59,216 bases of DNA from Sulfurimonas sp. (lineage in GTDB: Bacteria; Campylobacterota; Campylobacteria; Campylobacterales; Sulfurimonadaceae), in assembly GCA_027082875.1 (NCBI GenBank), contig JALWTK010000101.1, forward strand, positions 1 through 59,216, in the 5' to 3' direction. Shown piece by piece: positions 45,830 through 54,519 of this stretch. Under the pieces are notes generated by a model, which was given only the letters and a program-made list of their open reading frames with translations, was not told the origin of the DNA and made no database searches. The translations under genes and the position numbers were made by a program. Within the stretch, counting starts at the first letter, position 1. Each line of letters begins with the position of its first letter.

Positions 45830-47080
45830 ATGAACCGTTTACTCTTTGTCTCTTGTTTACTCTCGAGTCTCCTTTTCTCACAGACACTCACCCTTGAACA
45901 TAGCATACAAAAAACACTACAAAACCATCCAGATGTAAAAACTTTTGCACTTAGAGTGAGTCAATCTCACTCAGCTTATGATGCTTCTTTTTCAGACTAT
46001 CTTCCTCAGGTAACTCTTAGTGCAAACTATAATGCTGTGCAAACTTTTGTATTTCCAGCGAATGGTGTTTTTAATACCATTGATGACACTGGATGGAGTG
46101 CTGGAGCATCAGTGAAACAAAAAATCTGGGACTTCTCTAAAACAAGCTCTTCAGTAGATGCGTCTAAACTTGATGAGAGTATTTCACAACTCTCTTTAGA
46201 AGATATAAAAGCATTACTTGTCTCTAAGGTCAAGTCTCTTTATGAGCTGATGCTCGTTGAGAAAGAGGCTGTTACAGTGAGAGAGCAAGACTTACAAACG
46301 AAAGAGGCTTACTATAAGCAGTCTCTTGCATTTGTAGAACAAGGACTTAAAACAAGTGCTGATTCTAGCCGTTTTCTCTCCGCTGTCTATCTCTCTAAAG
46401 AGAGTCTTGCTGAGTCCCAAGCAGAGTTTGAGAAAGCGAAAAACTCTCTTTCACTCTATATGGGTGAGCCTATCGCTTCTAATACACTCTTAGAGAGTGA
46501 ACTTCTTGACTCTGACTTTACAACATCTGCAGATGTAGAGCAGAAGATTTTAGCACAGAACTACCAACTCAAAATAGCGACACAGAACATAGAAAAAAAT
46601 GAACTCCTCCAAAAATCAGCACAAGCAAGCCACTACGGTTCAATAGATGCAGTAGGCTCATACAATCATATCAGTTCACTCAATACATACGACTCAAAAC
46701 TCTTAGGTGTGACACTAAACATTCCACTCTATAGTGGTGGTAGAGTAAGTGCAGAGTCTCAAAAGGCAGAGATAGATGCGCAAATAGCAAAAGAGCAAAA
46801 AGCATCTGCGAAACTTGCCCTTAAAGAGGAGAGTGAAAATCTTCTCACTGATATCAAAAAGTATAGATATACCATAGAAGCAAAAAAAGCACAGTTACAC
46901 TCTTCTAAACAGACAACTGCTCTTTTAGATGGGCGATACAAAGAGGGACTAGCTACCTACATAGAGGTGCTAGATGCCACAGCACTCGAACTTAATGCTA
47001 AACTCGGACTCCTAAACGCCAAGTACCAACTCGCACAAGCGATAAACAGACTTCAATATCTTCAAGGAAAACAAAAATGA
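45830..47080 (+). CDS. TolC-family outer-membrane efflux protein (ABC operon)
   Basis: A 416-residue outer-membrane channel protein with signal peptide NRLLFVSCLLSSLLFSQ. The two-repeat helical pattern ends in characteristic strands (TLNIPLYSGGRVSAESQ). It begins an operon with adaptor, permease and ATPase, each overlapping or nearly touching the next, so all parts of a tripartite ABC exporter are encoded together. It is not closely similar to the TolC-like protein of the RND operon. Confidence 0.93.
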   Translation: MNRLLFVSCLLSSLLFSQTLTLEHSIQKTLQNHPDVKTFALRVSQSHSAYDASFSDYLPQVTLSANYNAVQTFVFPANGVFNTIDDTGWSAGASVKQKIWDFSKTSSSVDASKLDESISQLSLEDIKALLVSKVKSLYELMLVEKEAVTVREQDLQTKEAYYKQSLAFVEQGLKTSADSSRFLSAVYLSKESLAESQAEFEKAKNSLSLYMGEPIASNTLLESELLDSDFTTSADVEQKILAQNYQLKIATQNIEKNELLQKSAQASHYGSIDAVGSYNHISSLNTYDSKLLGVTLNIPLYSGGRVSAESQKAEIDAQIAKEQKASAKLALKEESENLLTDIKKYRYTIEAKKAQLHSSKQTTALLDGRYKEGLATYIEVLDATALELNAKLGLLNAKYQLAQAINRLQYLQGKQK

Positions 47081-48219
47081 AACCAGCAATAAAATATCTT
47101 CTCTCAGCCCTTCTAGTTCTTGGACTAGGCACTCTTTTTTACAATAAAGTCTACATCCCAAAGACAACTTTTAAAACACTCTCCCCTACTCATGGCAACC
47201 TCAATGTCACAGTGCAAGGCATAGGGAATGTCGGTGCGAAGGAGAGCTATGCTATCACAGCACAAACAGGTGGTAAAATCATAGCTCTGCATACAGACAT
47301 CGGTCAGTGGGTCAAAAAAGGAGATCTCCTTGTAGAGATGGATGGTGTTGATTTACCTGCTCAACTCGCCATCACAAAAGCAAATCTCAACAAAGCAAAC
47401 GCCGATACAAATGCGGCTAGGAGTGACTTGATGAGTCAAAAAGCACAAAAAAAGCTTCTCCAAATTACTTATGATAGATATGCAAAACTCCAAAAACAGA
47501 AGTTCGCTTCTCAGTCTGAGTATGATAAGGCAAAGGCTGACTTAGAGAGTATTGATGCAGGTATTCGAGCTTCAAAAGCACACATAAACGCAGCCAAAGC
47601 TGCCGCAGTTGTCGCTTCAAAAAACATAGATGCCCTCAAAGTCAAGATAGATAGACTTAAAATCTATGCCCCAGTAGATGGCTATGTCACAGCAAAAAAT
47701 GCACAAATAGCTCAAAATGTTCTCCCAACTACAGCAATATTTACCATGGTTGATAGCAGAACTCTTTGGGTGGTAGCAAAGATAGATGAGCGAGTGAGTA
47801 GCAGTATAAAACTTGGACAAAGTGTCAAAATTCATCTCCGTTCACAAGACAACAAAATCTATGAGGGAGTAGTTGCTCGTATCAATCCCGTCAGTGATAG
47901 TGTGACACTTGAGAGAGAGATAGACATCGTGTTTAAGGAGATACCAAAGCCCTTTTACATAAACGAACAGGCTCAAGTAGAGATAGAAGTAGAGATGCAC
48001 AAAGATATAGTGAAAATCCCTGCGAAACTCTTAGTGCAAAATAGTGGAAAATTTGGCGTTTGGATAGCGAAAGATGCTCATGCTCACTTTGTAGCATGTG
48101 ATATTATCGCCAAAAATAGCCACGAGGTAGGTGTAAAAAACCTCCCTCTAACAGCTCAGATTATCGTGCCCAATAGCCACAAAAAGCCCCTTAAAGAGGG
48201 GATGAGTATTCACCTATGA
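47077..48219 (+). CDS. HlyD-family periplasmic adaptor of ABC exporter
   Basis: A 380-residue membrane fusion protein: N-terminal anchor (IKYLLSALLVLGLGTLFY), lipoyl halves (GGKIIALHTDIGQWVKKGDLL and KIYAPVDGYVTAKNA), a helical hairpin (about 105-190) and barrel domains. It starts within the stop of the TolC-like gene (ATGA) and overlaps the permease gene. It links the FtsX-type permease to the outer-membrane channel. Confidence 0.93.
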   Translation: MKPAIKYLLSALLVLGLGTLFYNKVYIPKTTFKTLSPTHGNLNVTVQGIGNVGAKESYAITAQTGGKIIALHTDIGQWVKKGDLLVEMDGVDLPAQLAITKANLNKANADTNAARSDLMSQKAQKKLLQITYDRYAKLQKQKFASQSEYDKAKADLESIDAGIRASKAHINAAKAAAVVASKNIDALKVKIDRLKIYAPVDGYVTAKNAQIAQNVLPTTAIFTMVDSRTLWVVAKIDERVSSSIKLGQSVKIHLRSQDNKIYEGVVARINPVSDSVTLEREIDIVFKEIPKPFYINEQAQVEIEVEMHKDIVKIPAKLLVQNSGKFGVWIAKDAHAHFVACDIIAKNSHEVGVKNLPLTAQIIVPNSHKKPLKEGMSIHL

Positions 48220-49361
48220 TTTATCTAGCAAAAGAGGACATCAAACACACGTTAGGAAAGTTTATCGTTACAGCTATGGGTGTGGGAATGTTGCTTGGGA
48301 TTGTGCTGATTATGATTGGTGTTTATCGTGGAATGATTGCTGATGCACGTGTTATCTTAGATGATTTAAATGTAGACTTGTGGGTGGTGCAAGAGGATAC
48401 TCTAGGACCATTTGCCGAGGCTTCTCGCATACATGAAGATCTAAAATATACACTCAAAGGGTATCAGGCTATAGATAAGAGTGAGGCGATTACTTTTCAA
48501 AATATACAGATACCTTTTCATGAGAAAAAACTCTCTGTTATGGCGATAGGATATGATATTTATGGTTCAATAACTCCTATCAACCCGAAGAGACTTATCG
48601 CTGGACGAACTCTGAAAAACGACCATTATGAGATAGTGGTTAGCGATAAAACTGACTACGAACTCGGGGACACTATTCCACTAGGAAGAGATATTTACAC
48701 GGTTGTAGGTATCACACATGGAACAGTCGCTTCAGGAGGTGACCCTCTTGTTTATGTCTCGCTCAAAGATGCGCAAAGCTTACAGTTTACCTACACAAAC
48801 AAACGTATTCAGACAGATAGAGCAAGGGGTATAAAAAGTGGTGATGCACATCTTGTAAACGCCATCATAGCAACTGTTTATCCTAGTTATGGGGTAGATG
48901 CGACAGCGAAAACTTTACGAAAGTGGCTTCATAAGAGTGTCTATACACGAGAGCAACAGACTGATGTTTTAACGAAATATGTCGTAGAGAAAGCCTCTAA
49001 ACAGATAGGACTTTTTACTGTTATACTCATTAGCGTTGCGACCATCATCATCGCACTTATCATCTACACTATGACGCTTGAGAAGATGAAAGAGATCTCT
49101 ATCATGAAGCTTATCGGTTTGCCAAACTCAACGATAGTGAAGATGATAGTCGAAGAGACTCTTCTCCTTGGAGTACTGGCGTTTATCTTTGGAAATATCT
49201 TTTCACACCTTATCTACACAAAATTTCCAAAAAATGTTGTCCTAGAGACACCTGATGCTTTTATACTCTTTATCATCATTGTTATCGCTTCCATAGTCGC
49301 TTCATTTGTCGGAGTCAAGAAAGTTATAAGTGCAGACCCAACTGCTGCCATAGGAGGCTAA
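48216..49361 (+). CDS. ABC exporter permease, MacB/FtsX-type (DevC-like)
   Basis: A 381-residue permease with one N-terminal helix (about 15-40), a large periplasmic MacB-PCD-like domain (about 40-255) and three C-terminal helices (about 265-370) with the FtsX fold (LEKMKEISIMKLIGLPNSTI). It has no fused ATPase, unlike MacB; the separate ATPase follows after one base. With adaptor and TolC-like protein it resembles DevBCA/MacAB exporters. Cargo could be a lipid, peptide or antibiotic. Confidence 0.9.
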   Translation: MIYLAKEDIKHTLGKFIVTAMGVGMLLGIVLIMIGVYRGMIADARVILDDLNVDLWVVQEDTLGPFAEASRIHEDLKYTLKGYQAIDKSEAITFQNIQIPFHEKKLSVMAIGYDIYGSITPINPKRLIAGRTLKNDHYEIVVSDKTDYELGDTIPLGRDIYTVVGITHGTVASGGDPLVYVSLKDAQSLQFTYTNKRIQTDRARGIKSGDAHLVNAIIATVYPSYGVDATAKTLRKWLHKSVYTREQQTDVLTKYVVEKASKQIGLFTVILISVATIIIALIIYTMTLEKMKEISIMKLIGLPNSTIVKMIVEETLLLGVLAFIFGNIFSHLIYTKFPKNVVLETPDAFILFIIIVIASIVASFVGVKKVISADPTAAIGG

Positions 49362-49362
49362 T

Positions 49363-50052
49363 ATGAGTACCAAACAAGCCATAAAGGTAGAAAACCTTAA
49401 CAAATCTTTTGGAAAAGGAGATGCCTTTGTCGATGTTATCAAAGATGCTAACTTCACCATAAACAAGGGCGAACTCATAGCACTCATCGCCCCCAGTGGT
49501 GCAGGAAAAACGACACTTCTTATGATGCTCGGCTGCGCTACAGAACCAAACTCTGGAAAAATTTGGATAGGAGAAGAAAAAGTTTTTGAGAACAAATGGC
49601 TCACAAAAGAGACAAGAAAGATACGAAGAGAGAAGATAGGCTTTATCTTTCAAGCACACTATCTTATCCCTTTTTTGAACATTATCGACAACCTCACCCT
49701 ACTCCCTCAAGCCAATAAAGTGGCAGATAAGGAGTCCAAAGCAAAAGCGAGAGAACTCCTAAGCTACTTCGATATAGCCGACAAAGAAAACGCCATGCCA
49801 AGCCAACTCAGTGGTGGACAAAACCAAAGGGTAGCCATAGCAAGAGCGCTTATGAATAACCCCGAAATCATCCTAGCAGATGAACCAACAGCGGCACTTG
49901 ATATGAACCGTTCCGTTGATGTTGTTAAAATGCTTAAAAAGATAGCCCTAGAGCAAGATGTAGCCATAGTTATGGTCACTCATGATGATAGAATGTTAAC
50001 ATACTGTGACAAGATTATGAAGATAGAGAATAAGAGTGTTGTGTTTTTGTAA
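49363..50052 (+). CDS. ABC exporter ATP-binding protein (LolD/MacB-NBD-like)
   Basis: A 229-residue ATPase powering the preceding permease. Walker A is APSGAGKTT (43-51), the signature is LSGGQNQRVAIARAL, Walker B is EIILADEPTAALD and the switch histidine is in VTHDDRM. It starts one base after the permease stop and ends the operon. Confidence 0.95.
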   Translation: MSTKQAIKVENLNKSFGKGDAFVDVIKDANFTINKGELIALIAPSGAGKTTLLMMLGCATEPNSGKIWIGEEKVFENKWLTKETRKIRREKIGFIFQAHYLIPFLNIIDNLTLLPQANKVADKESKAKARELLSYFDIADKENAMPSQLSGGQNQRVAIARALMNNPEIILADEPTAALDMNRSVDVVKMLKKIALEQDVAIVMVTHDDRMLTYCDKIMKIENKSVVFL

Positions 50053-50119
50053 GAATACTTATGATAGAATAGACAAAAATATACACTAAATGTATGATAG
50101 AAAATACAGAAGGTTAATT

Positions 50120-51307
50120 ATGCTAGAGTCTTTACAAAACAGTTTCTCTCTCAGATACAAAAATACCAAACTCAATTTTAAACGCTATATGCATACTTTT
50201 GATATGGATGACAAGCTTATAGGTATAGTAGGGGCGAGAGGAGTTGGAAAAACTACTTTTATTTTGCAGTACTTAAAAGAGTTAGATATTCCATTTTCTA
50301 AAAAACTTTATATAAGTGCTGATAGTTTTGAGATAAGTGATTTATCGCTATATGAAATAGCTCATGAGTTTTCTAAAACTGGTGGAGAAGTGTTAGCTAT
50401 TGATGAGATACACAAGTACCCAGAGTTTGCAAAAGAGCTAAAAGCTATCTATGATACATTTGATTTAAAAATTATATTTAGTGGTAGTAGTGCTATCAGT
50501 TTAGAAAATGCAAAAGTAGATTTGAGTAGAAGAGCAGTTTTATATAGAGTTGGTGGTATGAGTTTTCGAGAGTTTTTAGAGTATGAAACAGGTACAAAAT
50601 TTGATACTTATTCACTTGCAAATATTCTCTCAAATCATATAGATATAGCCCTAGAGATAAACTCTAAACTAAAACCTTTTGAGTATTTTAAATCATATCT
50701 ACAACATGGCTATTATCCATTTTATAAACAGAATAAAAATCTTTTTCCTATAAAACTTAAAGAGAGTGTTAACATAGTACTCGAAAGTGATTTACCGATT
50801 ATCTTTAATATTGAACCTAAAAATATCTTTTTACTTAAAAAACTTCTTGCTCTTCTTTGCCAATCAAAACCTTATGAGCTTAACATCACACAACTTTCTC
50901 AAAAAATAGGTATAACAAGACAGACTCTCTATAATTATCTGCACTATTTAGAACTAGGAAACCTAGTAACTATCGTAAAGCAAAAATCAAAAGGTGATAG
51001 TATATTTATCAAGCCTAAAAAGCTCTACTTAAGCAATACCAATATCACTTATGCTTACTGCTCTGATTTTGAGATTGGCACTATAAGAGAGCAATTTTTC
51101 ACAACACAGCTTAAACTTCAATATGATATTGCTTATAGTAAAATAGGTGATTTTATAGTGAATGATAAGTATATATTTGAAATTGGTGGAAAAAATAAAA
51201 GCTTTAAACAAATAAAAGATGTCAAAAATAGCTTTGTTGTCTCTGATGATATAGAGATAGGATTTGGTAATAAAATTCCGCTCTGGTTATTTGGGTTTTT
51301 ATACTAA
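50120..51307 (+). CDS. AAA ATPase with DUF4143 domain
   Basis: A 395-residue predicted ATPase. I prefer ATG 50120, preceded by AGAAGG, over the upstream ATG 50090. The AAA_14 domain has P-loop GARGVGKTT (38-46), Walker B VLAIDEIH (92-99) and sensor IIFSGSS. It continues with the SRRAVLYRVGGMSFREFLE segment, a winged helix (ISQKIGITRQTLYNYLHYLE) and a C-terminal DUF4143 nuclease-like fold. These proteins are scattered and horizontally mobile; their role is unsettled. It is a single-gene unit between the ABC operon and the cyd operon. Confidence 0.88.
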   Translation: MLESLQNSFSLRYKNTKLNFKRYMHTFDMDDKLIGIVGARGVGKTTFILQYLKELDIPFSKKLYISADSFEISDLSLYEIAHEFSKTGGEVLAIDEIHKYPEFAKELKAIYDTFDLKIIFSGSSAISLENAKVDLSRRAVLYRVGGMSFREFLEYETGTKFDTYSLANILSNHIDIALEINSKLKPFEYFKSYLQHGYYPFYKQNKNLFPIKLKESVNIVLESDLPIIFNIEPKNIFLLKKLLALLCQSKPYELNITQLSQKIGITRQTLYNYLHYLELGNLVTIVKQKSKGDSIFIKPKKLYLSNTNITYAYCSDFEIGTIREQFFTTQLKLQYDIAYSKIGDFIVNDKYIFEIGGKNKSFKQIKDVKNSFVVSDDIEIGFGNKIPLWLFGFLY

Positions 51308-51317
51308 AACCTCTCTA

Positions 51318-51348
51318 TAAATAAGACACTACACTAGTGTCTTATTTA
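51318..51348. terminator. Bidirectional rho-independent terminator
   Basis: A perfect 14-base-pair stem, TAAATAAGACACTA (51318-51331) with TAGTGTCTTATTTA (51335-51348), encloses a 3-base loop (CAC). A/T ends on both sides supply the U-tract in either direction. It separates the converging AAA ATPase gene and the cyd operon. Confidence 0.88.
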
Positions 51349-51351
51349 AAA

Positions 51352-51507
51352 CTATTTGCCTAGCTTTCCCTCTGCATGAAGAGCTTCAAGCTCTTCAAGT
51401 CTTTCCATTTTTTTGTAGTGTTGTAGGTTAACCTGAGTAAACTTAAGTCCTAAAAAGACAACTACAGGCCAGCTTAAGTACCAGATGATTTCTGTTAAAT
51501 ATTCCAT
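51352..51507 (-). CDS. CydX-like small membrane protein of cytochrome bd
   Basis: A 51-residue peptide. The start is ATG 51507 with AGGAG about 8 bases upstream, 9 bases after the cydB stop. It has one hydrophobic helix (residues 8-24, IWYLSWPVVVFLGLKFT) followed by a charged helical tail (KKMERLEELEALHAEGKL). Position, size and topology match small accessory subunits such as CydX/CydS of bd oxidases, although it does not share the E. coli CydX sequence. It is the last gene of the operon before the terminator. Confidence 0.8.
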   Translation of the reverse strand: MEYLTEIIWYLSWPVVVFLGLKFTQVNLQHYKKMERLEELEALHAEGKLGK

Positions 51508-51516
51508 AAAAGACTC

Positions 51517-52638
51517 CTAGTAGTGATGTGAGTCAGATTTGACTTCATCTATTGTTAATTTTGTTTTATCCATTGAACGCCATACATAAACCACATAAGC
51601 TCCGACAACTGGAACGAGTAAGGACACAACTGCCATAATGCTTAGAGTATAGTAACTTCCAGAACTATTTTGTATAGTAAGAGAACTCTGTAAATCTACC
51701 AACGATGGATAGTACACTGAGTTATGCACTCCTAAAACAAACAGCAAAGTTGTTACTGCAACGATAGTACCAAAACCTGTAAACCAGATAGCATTTTGTG
51801 CATTTTTTTGCACTGCGATGTAGATACCATAGAGTAAAGAGAGTACACCAGTGAGTAAAAAAATAGCAAGTAGTGGCATCTCCATAAAACTATGTAAATA
51901 CTTCATGCTTTTAACTGTTATTACAGCTGTATCGGCATCATAAACAAGACCTTCTGCAAAAAGGATAGTTGCTAGCACATATAAAAAGAGTCCTAAAAAC
52001 ATAAGAAAGTTGACAACTACAACCTTTTTTACTCGTCTAGTGACTTCGGGTGCCTCTAGTGAATTGAAAAAATAGAGTGCTCCTTGAACTCGTGAGAGAA
52101 AAACAAGCATAAGTCCAAACGCCACATTAAATGGGTTAAGAAGTGCTTCTAAACCATAACTTGAGAGTGTCCAGTGAGAAAGATGGGAGTCATTGACTAC
52201 AAAGTTTCCACCGCTATAAAGTGTAGCAAGGGCAACACCTATAAGAAAGATACCAAGTGAGCCATTGATGTAAAGAAGGTTTTCATAGAACTTTTTTCCA
52301 TAAAGGTTATTTGGTTTTTTTCTGTACTCGTAAGCTACTGCTTGAATGATAAAACAGAAAAGAATCGCCATCCAAACATAGTAAGCACCACCAAAACTCA
52401 CTGCATAAAAAAGAGGAAATGCAGCAAAAAGAGCACCACCAAACATAACTAGCATAGTAAAGGTAAGTTCCCATTTACGACCAAGAGAGTTGATGAGTAA
52501 ATCTCTCTCATCCTCAGAATGACCAAGTCTATAGAGAAGAGTCTGTCCACCTTGTACAAAAGTCATAAAAACAAAGAGTGCCCCAATGACACTCACTAAA
52601 AACCACCAGTACTCTTGTAGAGTAAGTAAATCAAACAT
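51517..52638 (-). CDS. cydB: Cytochrome bd quinol oxidase subunit II
   Basis: A 373-residue membrane subunit with about eight to nine helices, partner of CydA. Family features are the N-terminal LQEYWWFLVSVIGALFVFMT, the conserved tryptophan/aromatic pattern of CydB and the late segment LGVHNSVYYPS. It starts one base after the cydA stop. It stabilises the haem b595/d centre; the complex reduces oxygen with high affinity without pumping protons. Confidence 0.93.
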   Translation of the reverse strand: MFDLLTLQEYWWFLVSVIGALFVFMTFVQGGQTLLYRLGHSEDERDLLINSLGRKWELTFTMLVMFGGALFAAFPLFYAVSFGGAYYVWMAILFCFIIQAVAYEYRKKPNNLYGKKFYENLLYINGSLGIFLIGVALATLYSGGNFVVNDSHLSHWTLSSYGLEALLNPFNVAFGLMLVFLSRVQGALYFFNSLEAPEVTRRVKKVVVVNFLMFLGLFLYVLATILFAEGLVYDADTAVITVKSMKYLHSFMEMPLLAIFLLTGVLSLLYGIYIAVQKNAQNAIWFTGFGTIVAVTTLLFVLGVHNSVYYPSLVDLQSSLTIQNSSGSYYTLSIMAVVSLLVPVVGAYVVYVWRSMDKTKLTIDEVKSDSHHY

Positions 52639-52639
52639 C

Positions 52640-54169
52640 CTAATGTCCCTCCGGTCCAGATTTTATCTGTGTTAACATAATCTTTACTTCAGCGATAAGA
52701 AGCCCTGTAAAGAGCACTGCAAAGAGCCAAAAAGTAATCATAACACTTGTTGTTGCTACATTTGAAGTAGCCATACCTACAGGGAGAAGGTCTTGAATAG
52801 CCCAAGGTTGACGTCCTGCTTCTGCTGTAATCCAACCTGCTTCTTGTGCCACATATCCAAAAGGAATACTAAAGAGAGCGAGATACTGTAACCAGCGTTT
52901 GTTGTGCATTTCATGTGTCATCGTATAGTAAAGTGAGATGATGAAAAGAACTATAAACCATGACCCTAAACCAACCATAGTGTGAAAACTATAAAAAGAG
53001 AGTGCAACACTAGGCACTGCATCTTCTGGTTTTTTCAGGTAACCATATCCCATATATTTTTGATGTGCTTCAAAAACTTTGAGTGCTTCTGCTGCATGTT
53101 TGCTGTCTTTTGCCTTTTTGAAGTTTTTATAGGCACCTAAAGAAGCAACTGCAATTTTCCCCATTTGCATTTTCTCTGGTATAGACATAATTCCATGTTT
53201 TTCATTTCCATTTATAAGGTCATCTATCCCTGGAACAAAAGCGTTGAGATCATGATAGCCTAGGAACGAGAGGGCACCGGGGATCTCTACACTTGCAATA
53301 AATGGATCCAAATCATCACCAATCTTTTTCGCACTATCTAGTACTCCAAATGCGATAATACCTGCTCTTTTTTCACCATCATAAAGTCCTTCCATCGCTG
53401 CAAGTTTCATAGGCTGAGTAAGTGCTACTTGGTGTGCAGACTCATCACCAGTTGTCACAAGATAAAGAGAAGCGATAAGACCAAAACTAGAGGCTACGAT
53501 AGCACTTCTTCGTGCAAAAGCAATATCTCTTTTTTTGAGCATATACCAAGCACTAATCCCAAGAACAAAAAGTGAAGCGAGGACATAACCACTACTTACA
53601 GTATGTAAAAACTTACTCACACCGTTAGGGTTGAAAACAACTTCTGCAAAATTTTGCATCTCATTTCTTGCTGTATCTGGATTAAAGTGCATACCTACTG
53701 GGTGCTGCATCCAACCGTTTGCTATAAGAATCCAAAGTGCAGAGAGGTTAGAGCCTATGGCTACAAGCCATGTAGAAGTAAGGTGCATTCTTTTGCTTAC
53801 CTTCTCCCATCCAAAAAACATGACAGCGAAGAATGTCGACTCCATAAAAAATGCCATAAGCCCTTCAATAGCAAGAGGAGCACCAAAGATATCTCCAACA
53901 ATCCATGAGTAGTTTGACCAGTTAGTACCAAACTCAAACTCCATAATAATTCCAGTTGCAAGACCAATAGCGAAGTTAATTGCGAGGAGTCCCATCCAGT
54001 ATTTTGTTGTAGTTTTCCATTTTATATCACCAGTTTTGACATAAATAGTCTCCATAATAGCGACTATGAAAGTAAGTCCAAGGGTAAGAGGTACGAAAAG
54101 CCAGTGATAGAGTGCTGTAAGAGCAAACTGCGCACGTGACCAATCAACGAGTAGATCAGTGTGTTCCAT
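52640..54169 (-). CDS. cydA: Cytochrome bd quinol oxidase subunit I
   Basis: A 509-residue subunit holding haems b558, b595 and d. His22 (in ALYHWLFVPL) corresponds to the b595 ligand and the histidine in LHTVSSGYVLASLF to the b558 ligand; the methionine in FHTMVGLGSW is the second b558 ligand. GRQPWAIQDLLPV near 445 is the family signature. Its quinol-binding Q-loop (about 250-370) is of ordinary length. It overlaps the DUF4492 gene by 14 bases. Likely function: oxygen respiration at low oxygen and protection from sulfide or NO. Confidence 0.96.
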   Translation of the reverse strand: MEHTDLLVDWSRAQFALTALYHWLFVPLTLGLTFIVAIMETIYVKTGDIKWKTTTKYWMGLLAINFAIGLATGIIMEFEFGTNWSNYSWIVGDIFGAPLAIEGLMAFFMESTFFAVMFFGWEKVSKRMHLTSTWLVAIGSNLSALWILIANGWMQHPVGMHFNPDTARNEMQNFAEVVFNPNGVSKFLHTVSSGYVLASLFVLGISAWYMLKKRDIAFARRSAIVASSFGLIASLYLVTTGDESAHQVALTQPMKLAAMEGLYDGEKRAGIIAFGVLDSAKKIGDDLDPFIASVEIPGALSFLGYHDLNAFVPGIDDLINGNEKHGIMSIPEKMQMGKIAVASLGAYKNFKKAKDSKHAAEALKVFEAHQKYMGYGYLKKPEDAVPSVALSFYSFHTMVGLGSWFIVLFIISLYYTMTHEMHNKRWLQYLALFSIPFGYVAQEAGWITAEAGRQPWAIQDLLPVGMATSNVATTSVMITFWLFAVLFTGLLIAEVKIMLTQIKSGPEGH

Positions 54170-54413
54170 GAGATGAAGTCTCCTGTGTTAATTGTTGTAA
54201 GATGTATTGACTTCTTTGTGTGTCATTGTCAAATCGCTCTTGCAATACATCTGGAAAGAAAAGCCACTTTAAAATGGCAAACATTACAAAGAGTTTTATA
54301 ATTATAAGAAGCCAGAGAGTTTTTCCAACTCTCATATTTATAAAACCATCGTAGTAAAGATAATAAACTGAGCGGAAAAAGTGTGTTATTTTAGTTTCCA
54401 TAAGTCGCATCAT
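54156..54413 (-). CDS. DUF4492 small membrane protein upstream of cydA
   Basis: About 85 residues when started at ATG 54413; ATG codons at 54410 and 54401 and a TTG at 54428 are alternatives, none with a clear ribosome site. It has the DUF4492 pattern YDGFINMRVGKTLW followed by a single helix (LLIIIKLFVMFAILKWLFFP) and a charged tail that overlaps the start of cydA. DUF4492 genes are known directly before cydA in Bacteroidetes and Campylobacterota, hence a role in bd-oxidase assembly is inferred. Confidence 0.85.
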   Translation of the reverse strand: MMRLMETKITHFFRSVYYLYYDGFINMRVGKTLWLLIIIKLFVMFAILKWLFFPDVLQERFDNDTQRSQYILQQLTQETSSHGTH

Positions 54414-54456
54414 AGGGGAGAATAACAAACAGATTATAAATGTGGATTATATTTAT

Positions 54457-54488
54457 AATAAATAAATTATATAATTAATTTATTTATT
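54457..54488. repeat. Perfect AT-only inverted repeat upstream of the cyd operon
   Basis: Arms AATAAATAAATT (54457-54468) and AATTTATTTATT (54477-54488) are exact reverse complements separated by eight bases (ATATAATT). It lies between pldA and the DUF4492/cydA start in the promoter region of the cyd operon. It may be an operator or a hairpin that ends pldA transcription; AT richness makes chance occurrence more likely than for mixed sequence. Confidence 0.5.
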
Positions 54489-54490
54489 GA

Positions 54491-54519
54491 AGAGCTATTT
54501 TAGAAATTAAAATAGCGCT
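54491..54519 (-). terminator. Hairpin at the end of pldA
   Basis: GCTATTTTA (54494-54502) pairs with TAAAATAGC (54508-54516) over a five-base loop. The stem overlaps the last codons and stop of pldA; A/T-rich sequence follows on the minus strand. A likely transcription end of pldA, possibly leaky. Confidence 0.55.

Noticed and set aside
50060-50102. Direct repeat TATGATAGAA before the AAA ATPase gene
   Set aside because: Only ten bases, two copies, AT-rich; not enough for an att site or iteron.
54457-54488. Palindrome considered as a CRISPR repeat or IS inverted end
   Set aside because: Single copy, no spacer array, no transposase and no target duplication nearby.
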